Positions 7,586-19,700 of a stretch of DNA of 64,000 bases are shown here, in pieces. Location of the stretch: the NCBI GenBank assembly GCA_016185125.1, contig JACPOC010000011.1, positions 61,923 through 125,922 of the forward strand. The letters run 5' to 3'. Origin of the DNA: Bacteroidota bacterium (GTDB taxonomy: Bacteria; Bacteroidota; Bacteroidia; B-17B0; Aurantibacillaceae). Position numbers and translations under genes: made by a program. The notes under the pieces are model-generated. The model was not told where the DNA came from. It made no database searches and saw only the letters and a program-made list of their open reading frames with translations. Position 1 is the stretch's first letter. Each line of letters starts with the position of its first letter.

Positions 7586-9781
7586 TTATTTTAGCTTGGT
7601 AATTAAAAATTCTGTCCTTCTGTTTTTAGTATGTTCCTCTTCAGGACAAGTTGGGAGCACTTTTCCTTCGCATGCGCAATTGTTCAACAGTTTCGATTCA
7701 CCAAAACCTTTTCCGGTAATTCGTGTTTTTTCAATTCCTTTTTTTACAATATAGGCCGCACTGGCTTTAGCGCGTTTGTCGGATAAAGCAATATTAGCCT
7801 TGGCATTACCTCTACAATCTGTATGAGAACCAAGTTGAATAAACATATTTGGATATTCTTTCATAACAGCTACTACTTTGTCTAATTCGGCCGCAGCATC
7901 TTTACGAATGGCAAATTTCCCAAGATCAAAATAAATAGGCTTTATATCTATCATTTTAGCCAGATCCATACCTACTTCTACCTTCCCTAACTTCAAATCC
8001 ATGCTTTCGTTAATATTAATTTCTCCCGGCTTTTTTATGTCGTAAATAAAGGTTACGGTTTTTGTAAGATATTTTTCTTTTTCAAGCATGATAGAATAAC
8101 TTATTTTATCTCCTACCTTTTTTCCTTTTAAAGGTTTGCGATAATCTCCTGCAGCAGAAGTAGTATAAGTATCAAAAGGCTCGTTGCTCGGAAGTTCTTT
8201 CAAAGTAATTTTTACACCTTCTAATGGTGCATTACTTTTTGCATCGGCCACTAAAGCTAATAAAGAAAGCTTGGGGTCTTTTTCTAATAATAAATTTTTA
8301 GTAAAGGTGTCGTCCGGCGAAGTTTTTGTCGATACACTATCCTCCAGTTTATAATAATCTTCCTTTTCAACCAATAAGTTATAGTTAAGATCTTCCTCTA
8401 CCGTAGTTGCGTATTCACCCTTCTCGTTAGTAGTAACTGATTCGTTATTTATTTTTATTATAGTATTTGGAATGATATCTCCGCTTTCTTTATCTTTGGT
8501 AACTATCAATATTTCTTTTCCGCGTTTTACTTCGCGTAAAATTTGAAAATTATAAATATCATCATCCATCCCACCGTTTTTCCGGTTAGAGCTAATAAAC
8601 CCTGTTTTGTTATCCGATCCTAAAAAAATTCCGAAATCATCGTTTTTACTGTTAACCGGTTCGCCCATATTATAAATGCGGCCGGCTTTATTATCTTTTA
8701 GTTTTGTTTCGTAAATATCAAGCCCGCCCAAGCCGTCGTGGCCATTCGAAGAAAAATAAAGCAAACCGTTAGAAGCAATAAAAGGAAAAAGTTCGTTTCC
8801 GGCTGTGTTTACATTATCGCCCATGTTTTCGGGTTTGCTCCAGCTCCCATCCGTTGATTTAATGGATCGGTAAATATCCATTCCGCCTTTTCCACCTTCC
8901 ATATCTGAAGCAAAGTAAAGTGTGGTTCCATCAGAAGACATGCAAGGATGCGCACAATTAAAATCGTTATTATTAAACGGAAGTACGGTCACTCTATCAA
9001 ACCCATTTTGGTTCATATTCGCCTCAAAAATTTTTAATTTGTAAGTACCATCTTTACTAATGGATTTTTTGCTGTAATTGTTTCGAGTGAAATAAACAGT
9101 ATTAAAATCTTTTGAAAAGGAAACGGGTCCGTCATTAAATTTAGAATCAAGATCGGCCATAAAAACAACCGGTTCGCTATCAATATTTTCAATTTTTTCG
9201 GTGGAATATAAATTAAGATAACTGTCATTGGTCCACGCATGTTTTACGTTTATCCACTTTGTTTTATTTCTGGAAGATGCAAACACCACAGTATTATTAA
9301 AATTAACAGCGCAAAAATCATTTTGTGGTGAGTTGAAGGCCGCTATTTCAACTTTATAAGCATCGGCGTTTTTAGTATATAGTTTTATTTTTTCATAGGA
9401 AGAGGATAACTCTTTTCCACGCGCATCGTCGGTGAATTGATCCAAATAAATTTTCGCTTCGCTGTTTTGTCCACTCTCCATTAAAGCCTGGCCATAATAT
9501 AATTTATGTACAGGCTCCGCTTTTCCATATTTAATTAAACCCCCATAGCATTTCAATTGCCCTCCGGTGTTATTGGTAAGTCTGTAGCAATCGCCAAGAT
9601 TAGATAAAATTAGTTTATTGCTGCTGTCGGTTTGGTAAGCTTTTTCATATAAAGGAATAGCTTGTGCGTATGCTTGCGTACCATAAAACTTATTTGCTTT
9701 TTTTAAAGCGGCAGTTTGTGCAGCGGTATATAATGTTAAATACACCGCAAAAAACAATATTATATATCTTTTATTTTGCAT
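7586..9781 (-). CDS. PD40/OmpA outer-membrane protein of T9SS cluster A
   Basis: This is a 731-residue exported protein with a signal peptide (ILFFAVYLTLYTAAQT), N-terminal TPR-like helices (about 25-135), PD40/WD40-like beta-propeller repeats (SSDGTTLYFASD, SNGLLYFSSNG; about 145-410), one or two CarboxypepD_reg-like beta domains (about 425-590) and a C-terminal OmpA peptidoglycan-binding domain (IYFDLGKFAIR to the end). This order matches PorE-like proteins, which anchor T9SS or gliding components to peptidoglycan. It lies 16 bases after the PorP/SprF gene and shares domain order and near-identical C-terminal motifs with the protein at 43104-45311. Its specific role is inferred from family and neighbours. 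Confidence 0.82.
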   Translation of the reverse strand: MQNKRYIILFFAVYLTLYTAAQTAALKKANKFYGTQAYAQAIPLYEKAYQTDSSNKLILSNLGDCYRLTNNTGGQLKCYGGLIKYGKAEPVHKLYYGQALMESGQNSEAKIYLDQFTDDARGKELSSSYEKIKLYTKNADAYKVEIAAFNSPQNDFCAVNFNNTVVFASSRNKTKWINVKHAWTNDSYLNLYSTEKIENIDSEPVVFMADLDSKFNDGPVSFSKDFNTVYFTRNNYSKKSISKDGTYKLKIFEANMNQNGFDRVTVLPFNNNDFNCAHPCMSSDGTTLYFASDMEGGKGGMDIYRSIKSTDGSWSKPENMGDNVNTAGNELFPFIASNGLLYFSSNGHDGLGGLDIYETKLKDNKAGRIYNMGEPVNSKNDDFGIFLGSDNKTGFISSNRKNGGMDDDIYNFQILREVKRGKEILIVTKDKESGDIIPNTIIKINNESVTTNEKGEYATTVEEDLNYNLLVEKEDYYKLEDSVSTKTSPDDTFTKNLLLEKDPKLSLLALVADAKSNAPLEGVKITLKELPSNEPFDTYTTSAAGDYRKPLKGKKVGDKISYSIMLEKEKYLTKTVTFIYDIKKPGEININESMDLKLGKVEVGMDLAKMIDIKPIYFDLGKFAIRKDAAAELDKVVAVMKEYPNMFIQLGSHTDCRGNAKANIALSDKRAKASAAYIVKKGIEKTRITGKGFGESKLLNNCACEGKVLPTCPEEEHTKNRRTEFLITKLK

Positions 9782-9797
9782 AATTTTTCTGAATCGA

Positions 9798-10748
9798 TTA
9801 AAAATATCTTGGTGTAACTACTTTTTTACCTTTATAACTGAATAAATAATTCAACGCAATTTCATGCGATCCTTGCGAATAATTTTGGATGGCATTTAAG
9901 TGATAATCATACGCATAACTAACAAGAAATTGGGCGTTCACCTGCATTCCAAGAATTGCAGAGATGGCCGAGCCGTTTCGGTAAGAAACTCCGGCCCAGA
10001 TTATTTCCTTAATTAAAAAATTAGTGCTTAAATCATATTGAATGGGGGCGTTTTGAACAGCCTTAACCATTGCTTGCCCTTTAAGTTTAAGATCTTTAGA
10101 AAGAGTAAACACATTGCCAATTGTAAAATAATAATGAAAGTTATTGGGATTAATCTTTGTACTTACCTCAACCGCTCCGTTTGTACCAAACTTAACCTTA
10201 TCTTCAATCATGCGCGGAACAGATAAGCCTGCAAAAAAAGTTTTATTATTAAAGTAGAGTCCTGATCCAAAGTTGGGAGCTATCGTACTTGCCGAACCAA
10301 TAAAATTAGGATCAGTACTTCCATCATTATTTACTTGCAATTCATTAAATTTATTTACCTGATTATGTATGCCACCCATTAATCCCAAGGCCAAAGTGCT
10401 TTTTAACCCGGTCTTTATCCTGTAGGCGTAGCTTACATAGGCCATGTTACGATTAAGAACACCTATGCGTTCATTTAAAACACTCAGGCCTAAACCCATT
10501 TTATTTTGAAGCAAAGGTCCGTGTAAAGAGAAGGAAGTAGTGATGGGTCTACCGGGGAAATTAACCCATTGCTGCCTGTGTAGTAAAGTTACATTCATTG
10601 CTTCTTTGCTTCCTGCATATGCCGGATTAATAAACATTTCGTTAAACATATATTGAGTAAACATATAATCAAATTGAGCTTTCCCATTAAATGTTGTTAG
10701 CAGTATAACTGCTATAAGTGCTACACTTTTTATTTTAAAATTTTTCAT
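9798..10748 (-). CDS. PorP/SprF-family T9SS outer-membrane protein (cluster A)
   Basis: This 316-residue protein has a signal peptide ending in NGKAQ and the family block FDYMFTQYMFNEMFINPAYAGSKEAMNVTLLHRQQWVNF, followed by amphipathic beta strands typical of a membrane barrel. PorP/SprF proteins sit in the outer membrane and are needed for secretion or surface attachment of a partner adhesin; in Flavobacterium johnsoniae SprF serves SprB. It is encoded directly downstream of the giant adhesin (20-base gap) and upstream of the OmpA protein, so it is probably dedicated to that adhesin. Confidence 0.85.
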   Translation of the reverse strand: MKNFKIKSVALIAVILLTTFNGKAQFDYMFTQYMFNEMFINPAYAGSKEAMNVTLLHRQQWVNFPGRPITTSFSLHGPLLQNKMGLGLSVLNERIGVLNRNMAYVSYAYRIKTGLKSTLALGLMGGIHNQVNKFNELQVNNDGSTDPNFIGSASTIAPNFGSGLYFNNKTFFAGLSVPRMIEDKVKFGTNGAVEVSTKINPNNFHYYFTIGNVFTLSKDLKLKGQAMVKAVQNAPIQYDLSTNFLIKEIIWAGVSYRNGSAISAILGMQVNAQFLVSYAYDYHLNAIQNYSQGSHEIALNYLFSYKGKKVVTPRYF

Positions 10749-10768
10749 CTTCCTTCCTATTATAAAAA

Positions 10769-13700
10769 TTAATACTGAATTACAATAAACCCTATCATAG
10801 GCTTAATATCTGAATTCTTAAACTCAAGGATATAGTAATAAGTTCCTTGTGGTAAACGTTGGTTTCCTAAAGTGCCCGACACATTCGGGTAACCACTCCA
10901 AGTATTATCATAATTATCTTTACCGTAAACCTTGTTTCCCCAACGGTTGTATACTGTAAAGGTATTATCAATTGTTGTGGATAGTCCTTTGATTACAAAC
11001 AGATCATTTTTTCCGTCACCGTCAGGAGAGAATCCCCCCGGAATAAAGAGAGAGGTACTCGGTATAGTTATAAGCGTAGGTATATTATCCACAGGTTCAT
11101 TACAAATTCCATTATTGTTGCTGTCAGGATTGCTTCCTGCATTGGATGTGTCGGAAACAATAATACTCGTTGTATTGATCGCTTTTCCAAAAGCACTGTT
11201 TTTTACAATCGTTACCGTATCAGGATTAACATTGATTGTAAATATTATAGAGTTGATAGCCCCGGGAGCTATTTTACTTTGTGCGCTTATTAATAAATTA
11301 ATGTTACCGTTGCCATTAAAAGATGCGTTGGGAACAAGATTTCCAGTGGCAATAGGGCCTGATTTAATAAAATAAGTTGCCGGATATTTAATGGTGTTAT
11401 TAAACAAGCTGTCTTTAACCGATACATTGCGAAGCGTGTCGTTTCCTAAATTGTGAACAGTAATAGTGTAGGTAATATCCCAAGTATTATCAGAAAGTTT
11501 AGAACTTAACGTAGCGGCTTTGGTTAAACCAAAAAACAGATGAGGTGTAAGATTTAAAATAGTAGGAAGATTATTATTGGTAGGGTTTCCGTTTAAATCA
11601 GGGTCGGGATCGTAACCCGTGTTGGATGAGTCTGCAAAAACAACACCAACTGTTGGTGAAGAAAAACCAATTACGGTATTTTTAAATGGTCCAAAATTAC
11701 CATTATGTGTTAAGTTAACCGCAAACATTATTGTATCTGTTTTACCTGCTGCTATTTGGCTGGTGGTATTGGTAATTACCGTTTGCACTGAGCCGTTGAA
11801 AGCAGAATTAATTGTAATGCTGGAATTTATACTTGTTACAACAGGCACCCCTAATAGACTATAGGTTGTTGGCAATGGGAAAGTAGTTGACAGATTTTCG
11901 ATTAGCGTTATATTATTTAATTGCTGACTCCCAGTATTTTTTACGATTATATAATAGTTAACATCATAAGTTCCATTTGGTTTAAGAGTTGGTGTACTTA
12001 CCGCTTTCGCTATTCCAAAAACCGTGTTAGTTACACATGATGTTGGTATTAGGAAAAGGGTAGTGTCTTTTGTACAACCGTTAGTGCCAAAGAACCTAAC
12101 CGTTATAGGCACAATGGTAATGGGGTTATTAAGGGTGCTAATCAACATTCCACTGCCGGGAATAGAAAATGCAGTTGTATAAGTAGCGGTTCCTGTGTAA
12201 CTGGTTCCTGGTGTAATATCATATTTATCACCGGCAATAAAACCGCCCGCTAAAATAGAGCCATTGTTATTTGCCATGGTTCCGGAGCAAGTGGCTGGTA
12301 TAATTGTGGCGGTGATAGGAACAGCCGTGTTTGAATTCACAGTTACTAAGGCACTTGCCTGACAGCTGTTTGTAAGATCAGTTAATGTTACTGTATAGGT
12401 GCCGCCGGTACTTGTTGTAAATGATGAATTTGAATTGGTAAAACTACCAGGGCCGTTCCACATAAAAACCGCATTAGTAGCAGAAGATGCGGCAGATACA
12501 GTAGCTGTAGTATTACTACAAGTTAAAGATCCGCTAACTGTTGCTGTTAAAGTTGGCACCGAAGTGTCCGTTGTAATAGAAACAAACGTACCTGAAGAAC
12601 AACCTGTAACAACATTAATAACAGTTAGCGTATAATTTCCCGGTATTGCAATGCCGATAGGGTTTTGCACGGTCGTAGTATATCCGCCGGGGCCATTCCA
12701 AAAGAAGCCCGAATTGGTAGCGGATGATGTTGCCGATAAATTAACAGATGGTGTAGTACAGGTTATTGAACTGCTTACAGATGCTGTAATAGATGGTAGA
12801 GCATTAACAACTACATTTTGAGTCACGCTTCCTGTGCCACAAATGCCATTCGCGCCTGTTAAGGTATAAACGGTGCTTGAAGTAGGAGTTACAATTATTA
12901 CTGAGCCTGTAAGTGTACCCGGCTCCCAAGTATACGTAATGGCACCATTAGCGGTGAGCGTAGCAGAACCACCCGAACACACCGCTGTTGAGCTACTTAC
13001 AATGGTAACGGTTGGGTTAGGTTGAACTACTAGTTGTATAGTTTGTGTACTGAAGCAGCCCATACTGTTAGAGGCTGTAGCACTATATGTAGTGGTAACA
13101 GTTGGCGTAACCGAAATAGTATTTCCTGTTAATGATCCCGGATTCCAGGTAAAAGAACTGGCGCCACTGGCCGAAAGGGTTGACGTTCCTCCTACACAAA
13201 TGCTCGTTGGCGAAGCCGTTGCTATAATAACAGGAAAGGGGTATACAGAAACAGTAACCATGGCAGTGTTATTACAACCATTGGAATTTGTACCGGAAAC
13301 AGTATAAGTAGTGTTCATTGTTGGATTTGCGGTTACAGAACTTCCGTTCATATTACCCGGTTGCCAGGTGTAAGTGGAAGCTCCACCCGCCGTTAAACTT
13401 ACCGACGATGCCGCGCAAACCATAGTAGAGGAAGTGCTTGCCGTAAGGGTTGGAAGGGAATTAACAGTTAGCGTAATGGCGGCAGTATTGCTGCACATAC
13501 CATTTGCGCCTGTAACTGTGTAAGAAGTTGTAACCGATGGCGTAACCACAACGCTTGTTCCTATAATCACTCCTGGATTCCAGGTATATGAAATAGCCCC
13601 GCTTCCAGACAATATTGCAGAATTACCCGAACAAATAACAGAAGTATTTGCACTCGCTGTTACTGTTAGCGTCGGAGTTACATTCAACATCAGTGTTTTG

Positions 13701-16700
13701 GTACTTACACATCCTGCAAGGCTTCCTGACAGAGTATAAGTGGTGTTCGCAGTAGGCGAAACAACAATAGTCGGATTTAAAACCGCACCGGGATTCCACG
13801 TATAGGAAGTAGCACCGCTGCCGGTTAAGGTGGCAGAGTTTCCGCTACAGATGATAGTTGAGGAAGGCGTAATAGTTAAGTTCGGACTTGGATTAACAAT
13901 CACGTTTACAGTGCTTGTTCCAACGCATCCCGCAAAATTACTACCGGAAACAGTGTAAGTTGTTGTAACGGATGGCGTAACAGTTACATTGGCACCTGGT
14001 AATCCACCAGGATTCCATGTATAGGAGGATGCTGCCCCAAAGGCACTAAGGGAGGAAGTTGCACCTGCGCAAATATTACTCGGGTTGGCAACAGCGAAAA
14101 TAATTGGACCGGGAGTTACATTCACATTTACGGTTTTAGTTGAGCTGCATGATCCGTTAACTCCTGTAACCGTGTAAATTGTGGATGTAGTAGGCGATAC
14201 GATAATGGTATTGCCGATTATCGCTCCCGGGTTCCACGTATAAGAAGTAGCGCCTGAAGCTGTTAAGGTAGAAGATTTTCCTGCACACATAGAAGTTGGG
14301 TTTGCTACTGCAGTAAGTGTGGGGGTTAATGAAACACTCAACGTAATCATAGCTGTATTGGTACAGCCGGCTGCCGATGTGCCGGTAACCGTATATATGG
14401 TGGTAACCGATGGTGTTACTGCAAGTGAGGCGGAAACAGATCCGCCGGGATTCCATACATAGGAAACACCGCCGCTGGCATTAAGAGTAGCGGAATTTCC
14501 AGAACAAACACTCGGCGAAGATGAGGTGGCAATAATTATTGGTGTAGGATTAATTATAACCGAAATCGTTTTTGTATTAATACAAGTTCCGTTTGATCCG
14601 GTTACCGTATAAGTAGTGTTAACAGCAGGGGTAATAACCACGCTGCTTCCTGTTAAAGCTCCCGGATTCCATGTGTAGGAACTAGCGCCGGTAGCAGCTA
14701 AAGTTGCTGAGTTTCCTGAACAAATGTTGGTAGCAGTGGCAGTTATGCTTAATGTTGGAAGTGGGTTTACATTCACTAATACCGTGGTTGATGCTGTACA
14801 ACCTAAAGTATTTGTTCCGGTTACTGAATAAGTTGTGGTAATAGTTGGCGAAACTGCAACCATACTTCCTGTTAAAGATCCTGGCAACCAAGTATAGGTT
14901 GAAGCCCCCGCCACCACCAATGAAGTTGTATTACCTGCACAAATTGTAGACGAAGAAGCGGAAGATGTTAATGTTGGCAAGGAATTTACATTTACACTAA
15001 CGGTTTTGGTATTGCTGCAAATTCCATTTATTCCGGTTACAGTATAAATGGTGGTGGTTGCAGGTGTAACAACTACTACACTTCCTGTTAATGCGCCGGG
15101 ATTCCACGAATAAGTAGCTGCACCGCTTGCTGTAAGGGTTGATGAGTTACCGACACATACTACAGAAGGGTTTGAAATGGCAGTAACAGTAGGAACCGGC
15201 GTTACACTCAGAGTAAAAGCTAAAGTATTAGTACATCCTGATAGGTTTGCTCCCATTAATGTATAAACGATGGTGGCCGAAGGGGTAACCGCAATAGTGC
15301 TGGTGAAAATTCCTCCGGGATTCCATGTATAAGAGGTGGCACCACTTGCTGCTAAGGTTGCAGAATTGCCGGAGCATACGTTTGTTGCGGTGGATGTTAT
15401 GTTTAGGGATGGCAAAGGATTAACCTGAACACTAACGGTTTGGGTATTGTTACATCCAAAGGTATTGCTTCCTATGACAGTATATGTTGTACTAAGGGAT
15501 GGAGAAACTACTACATTACTTCCGGTTAATGCGCCCGGATTCCATGTGTAGGATGAGGCTCCGGATGCGGTTAAATTGGTAGATTGGCCTGCACAAATTG
15601 TTGGCGAAGACACTGATGCCGTAATGATGGGCAAAGGATTTACAATTAAATTTAAAGTTTGAGTAGCGTTACAAATGCCCAAAACGCCAAAAATGCTATA
15701 AGTTGTTGTAACACTTGGCGATACAATAACATTGCTTCCCGTTAAAATACCCGGATTCCAGGTATACGAGGCAGCTCCTCCTGCTGTTAAAGTTGATGAA
15801 TTTCCATTACATATTGCCGTTGGATTTGCAACAGCTGTAATGGTAGGTATCGGCGATACTATTAAATTTATTGTTGTTGTATTTAAACATCCGAATGCAT
15901 TGCTGCCCGTTACGGTATAAATAGTTGTGGCGCTTGGTGTAACTGCAACAGATACTCCATTCAGGTTACCCGGATTCCAGGTGTATGATACAGCACCATT
16001 GGCAGTTAAAGTTGATGAGTTTCCGGCGCAGATATTTGTTGGCGATGCAGAGGCTGTTACTGTTGGGGTGGGGTTTACAATTACGGTTAATGTGCCGCTT
16101 GCTGAACACGCGCCTGTAGCGCCTGTTACTGTATAATTAGTGCTTGTACCGGGTGTTACTATTACGTTACTTCCTGTTAGTGAGCCGGGCATCCATGTAT
16201 AAGAAGTTGCTCCAAGAGCTATAAGTGTAGAAGAAGATCCGTTACATATTACTGAAGGGGTTGCGGCTAAGGAAAGCGAGGGCACAGAATTTACTGTTAC
16301 AGTAATAATTGCAGTATTTGTGCAACCAAAGGCAGAAGTTGCGATTAAAGAATAACTAGTTGTAATTGTTGGAGAAACGATAACCGAGGTTCCTGTTAAA
16401 GAGCCCGGCATCCAAGTATAAGTTGCTGCGTTACCGGTTGCGGTAAGAGTTACGTTTCCTGCAACACAAATAGCAGAAGGAGAAGAAGAAGCGATAATTG
16501 AAGGTGTAGGATTTACTAACAATGCAATCGTGGCAGTTGATGAACAAGATCCATTATTTCCTGTTACAGTATATGTTGTACTTACAGATGGTGAAACAAC
16601 CACATTTGCCCCGGATAAAGAACCGGGCATCCAGGTATAGGTTACAGCACCATTAGCGGTTAATGTAGCCGAACTTCCGTTACAAATTACGGTTGGGTTG

Positions 16701-19700
16701 CTGATAGCGGAAACTGTAGGAACAGGAACTACATTTATAGTAACAGTTGCTTGTGAAGAACAGCCCAGGGACGTTCCGGTAACTGTGTAGGTTGTATTAG
16801 TGACCGGATTAACTGCCACAGTGCTGCCCACTAACGAACCGGGCAGCCACGAATAGGTAGTGGCCCCTGATGCGGTTAAGGTAGCAGAACTTCCAATACA
16901 TACAGATGCAGAAGAAGCTGCAACAGTAACCGTAGGGTTGGGATTAACCGTTAAACTAACGGTTTGCGTTGTTGTACATCCTAACGCTGTACTTCCCGTA
17001 ACGGTATAAATTGTTGTAGCAGGTGGTGTTACAACCAGGGTGCTCCCGCTTGACGCGCCAGGATTCCAGGTATAACTAACCGCTCCAGAAGAGGTAAGTG
17101 TTGAACTATTTCCCGGGCAAACAGCAGTAGGATTGGCACTGGTTAAAAGTGAGGGGCCGTTATTTACCGTTAGGGTTAACATTGCATTATTTGTGCAACT
17201 GCCTGAAGAACCAATTACCGTGTAAGTTGTTGTTATAGTTGGCGTAACTACAATCGAAGAGCCGGTTAATCCTCCCGGGTTCCAAGTGTACGAAGTAGCT
17301 CCGGCAGATGATAGAGTGGCTGATCCGCCCGAACAGATTGAAGCGGTAGAGCTTGAAGCACTTACAATAGGTATAGGAATAACGGTAATTGTACGCACCG
17401 CTGAATTGGTGCAAGTGCCATTACTGCCAACAACAGTATAAGTAGTAGTTGCTCCCGGAGAAACCACTACGGTTGCTCCAGTTAATGCCCCCGGATTCCA
17501 TGTATAAGTTGCAGCACCTACCGCTGATAGGGTAGCGCTACTTCCGCTACATATTGTGGAGGATGAAGCTGATGTGGTTATGGTTGGAGTTGGGTTAACG
17601 CTTAAATTGAGTGTAGCAGTTATTAAACATCCAAAAGCACTATTACCTGTAACTGAATACACGGTGGTAATTGCAGGACTTACAACTACACTGCTGCCAG
17701 TTAAAGCCCCCGGATTCCATGAATAACTGAGAGCACCCGAAGCTGTTAAAGTGGAACTGTTGCCTGGACATATAGTGCCTGGACTTGCCGTTGTAGTAAT
17801 GGCCGGTCCGTTATTTACAGTTATTGAAATTACCGCACTATTTGTACAAGATCCTGAAGATCCCAAAAGGGTATAAGTGGTTGTAATTGTTGGAGTTACT
17901 ATTACACTACTTCCCGATAAGTTGCCAGGATTCCAAGTATAGGTAGAAGCACCTGATCCGCTAAGCGTTAGAGAATTTCCGGAACATATCGATGTGGTAG
18001 AACTAGAAGCACTAACGGTTGGCACAGGTACTACTGTTAAAGTACTGGTTGTAGAATTGGTACAAGAGCCGTTACTTCCTATAATAGAGTAGGTTGTAGT
18101 AACAGATGGCGATACTGCAATAGATGAACCATTTAACCCGCCAGGATTCCAAGTATAAGTACTCGCTCCTGATGCGGATAAGGTGGCCGAAGAGCCGATA
18201 CACACTGAAGGCGTTAAAGGGGAAATGGTAATGTTAGGAATAGGAATTACATTTAATGATATAGTTGAAGTGCTGGTGCAGCCGAATCCATTTATTCCGG
18301 TTACAGAATAAGTGGTAGTTACTGGAGGGGAAACAATAATTGAATTAGAAATTGTTCCGCCGGGATTCCAGGTATAAGAAAGTGCGCCGCTTGCTGAAAG
18401 TGTTGAAGTGCCTCCCGGACATATTGCCGTGGGTGAAGCAACAACAGTAAGCGTTGGGCCGTTACTCACTGGTACTAATACTGTAGTTTGCCCCGTACAA
18501 GTACCTATTGATCCAATTACAGTATAAGTAGTATTGGTAGTAGGGGTAACAGTGACCACGTTCCCCGTAACCGAACCAGGAAACCAAGTGTAGGTTAAAG
18601 CACCGCTTCCCACAAGAGTAGCCATTGTTCCGGCACATACAGTACCACTTAAATTAAATGCCGAAATTATCGGCGGTGGTGTAACTAAAACGGATATTGT
18701 GGTTGAACTTATACATAGGCCATTAGCACCGGTTAAAGTGTAAGTGGTACTTACTGTAGGGGAAACAATTGCTACTGCGCTGTTAATGTTCCCCGGATTC
18801 CAAGTATAGGTAACAGCACCGCCTGCTGTTAAAGTTGCTGAGGAACCGCTACAAATATTGTTTGAACTTGCGCTTGCAGTAACCGTAGAATTAACTGTAA
18901 CCTGACTTGTTGTTGTACCTGTGCAGGTGCCTAAAAGCCCTGTTACGGTATAAACGGTTGTTGAAGCCGGACTTACAGTAACACTTGTACCTGTGAGGTT
19001 TCCGGGCTGCCAGGTATAACTTGTTGCTCCGCTAGCCGTTAAAACAGCAGAACCACCCTCACAGATTGTTGCCGAATTAACTGTTATAATTGGAGGAGGG
19101 CTTAAATTTACCGTTATTGTGACTACTCCGTTTCCGGTATTTATTCCGGGCGCACAAGTACCTCCAGCGGGAGTAAAGCTGGATCCCCCGCCGCCCCCGC
19201 CACCGCCGCCGGTGCCGCCTACAAAACAATCGCTACCACCGCCGCCACCGCCATAATAGCCGCCGCCACCCCCGCCACCGGGTCCGGTTCCAAAACAAGG
19301 ATCTACTGCGCCTGGTCCGCCTAAACCAATACTTCCGCCGCCACCCGCGTTGCCGCCACCCCAAGGCACACCTCCGGCGCCGCCTGAAAATTGAGTACCG
19401 CCGCCGCCGCCGCCGCCAAAGGTAGTTGCTCCTGGTAATCCAGTTAAACAACCACCCGAACCTCCTGCTACCGAAACAGTTCCGCCCCCTCTTCCCCCGC
19501 CACCTGCGGCTATAAGAGCCATGCCTAATCGGCTCAACCCTCCTCCGCCACAAGATGCGCTGCTTCCTGATGCGCCTGGACCACCGCTGTTAAATCCGCC
19601 ACCTGGACAATTGCCTGCGCCGCCCACTATAACCTGTAAAACCTGCCCCGGGGTTACCGCTAAAGTACCGGTAACAGAAGCCCCGTTTCCTCCATTTGCT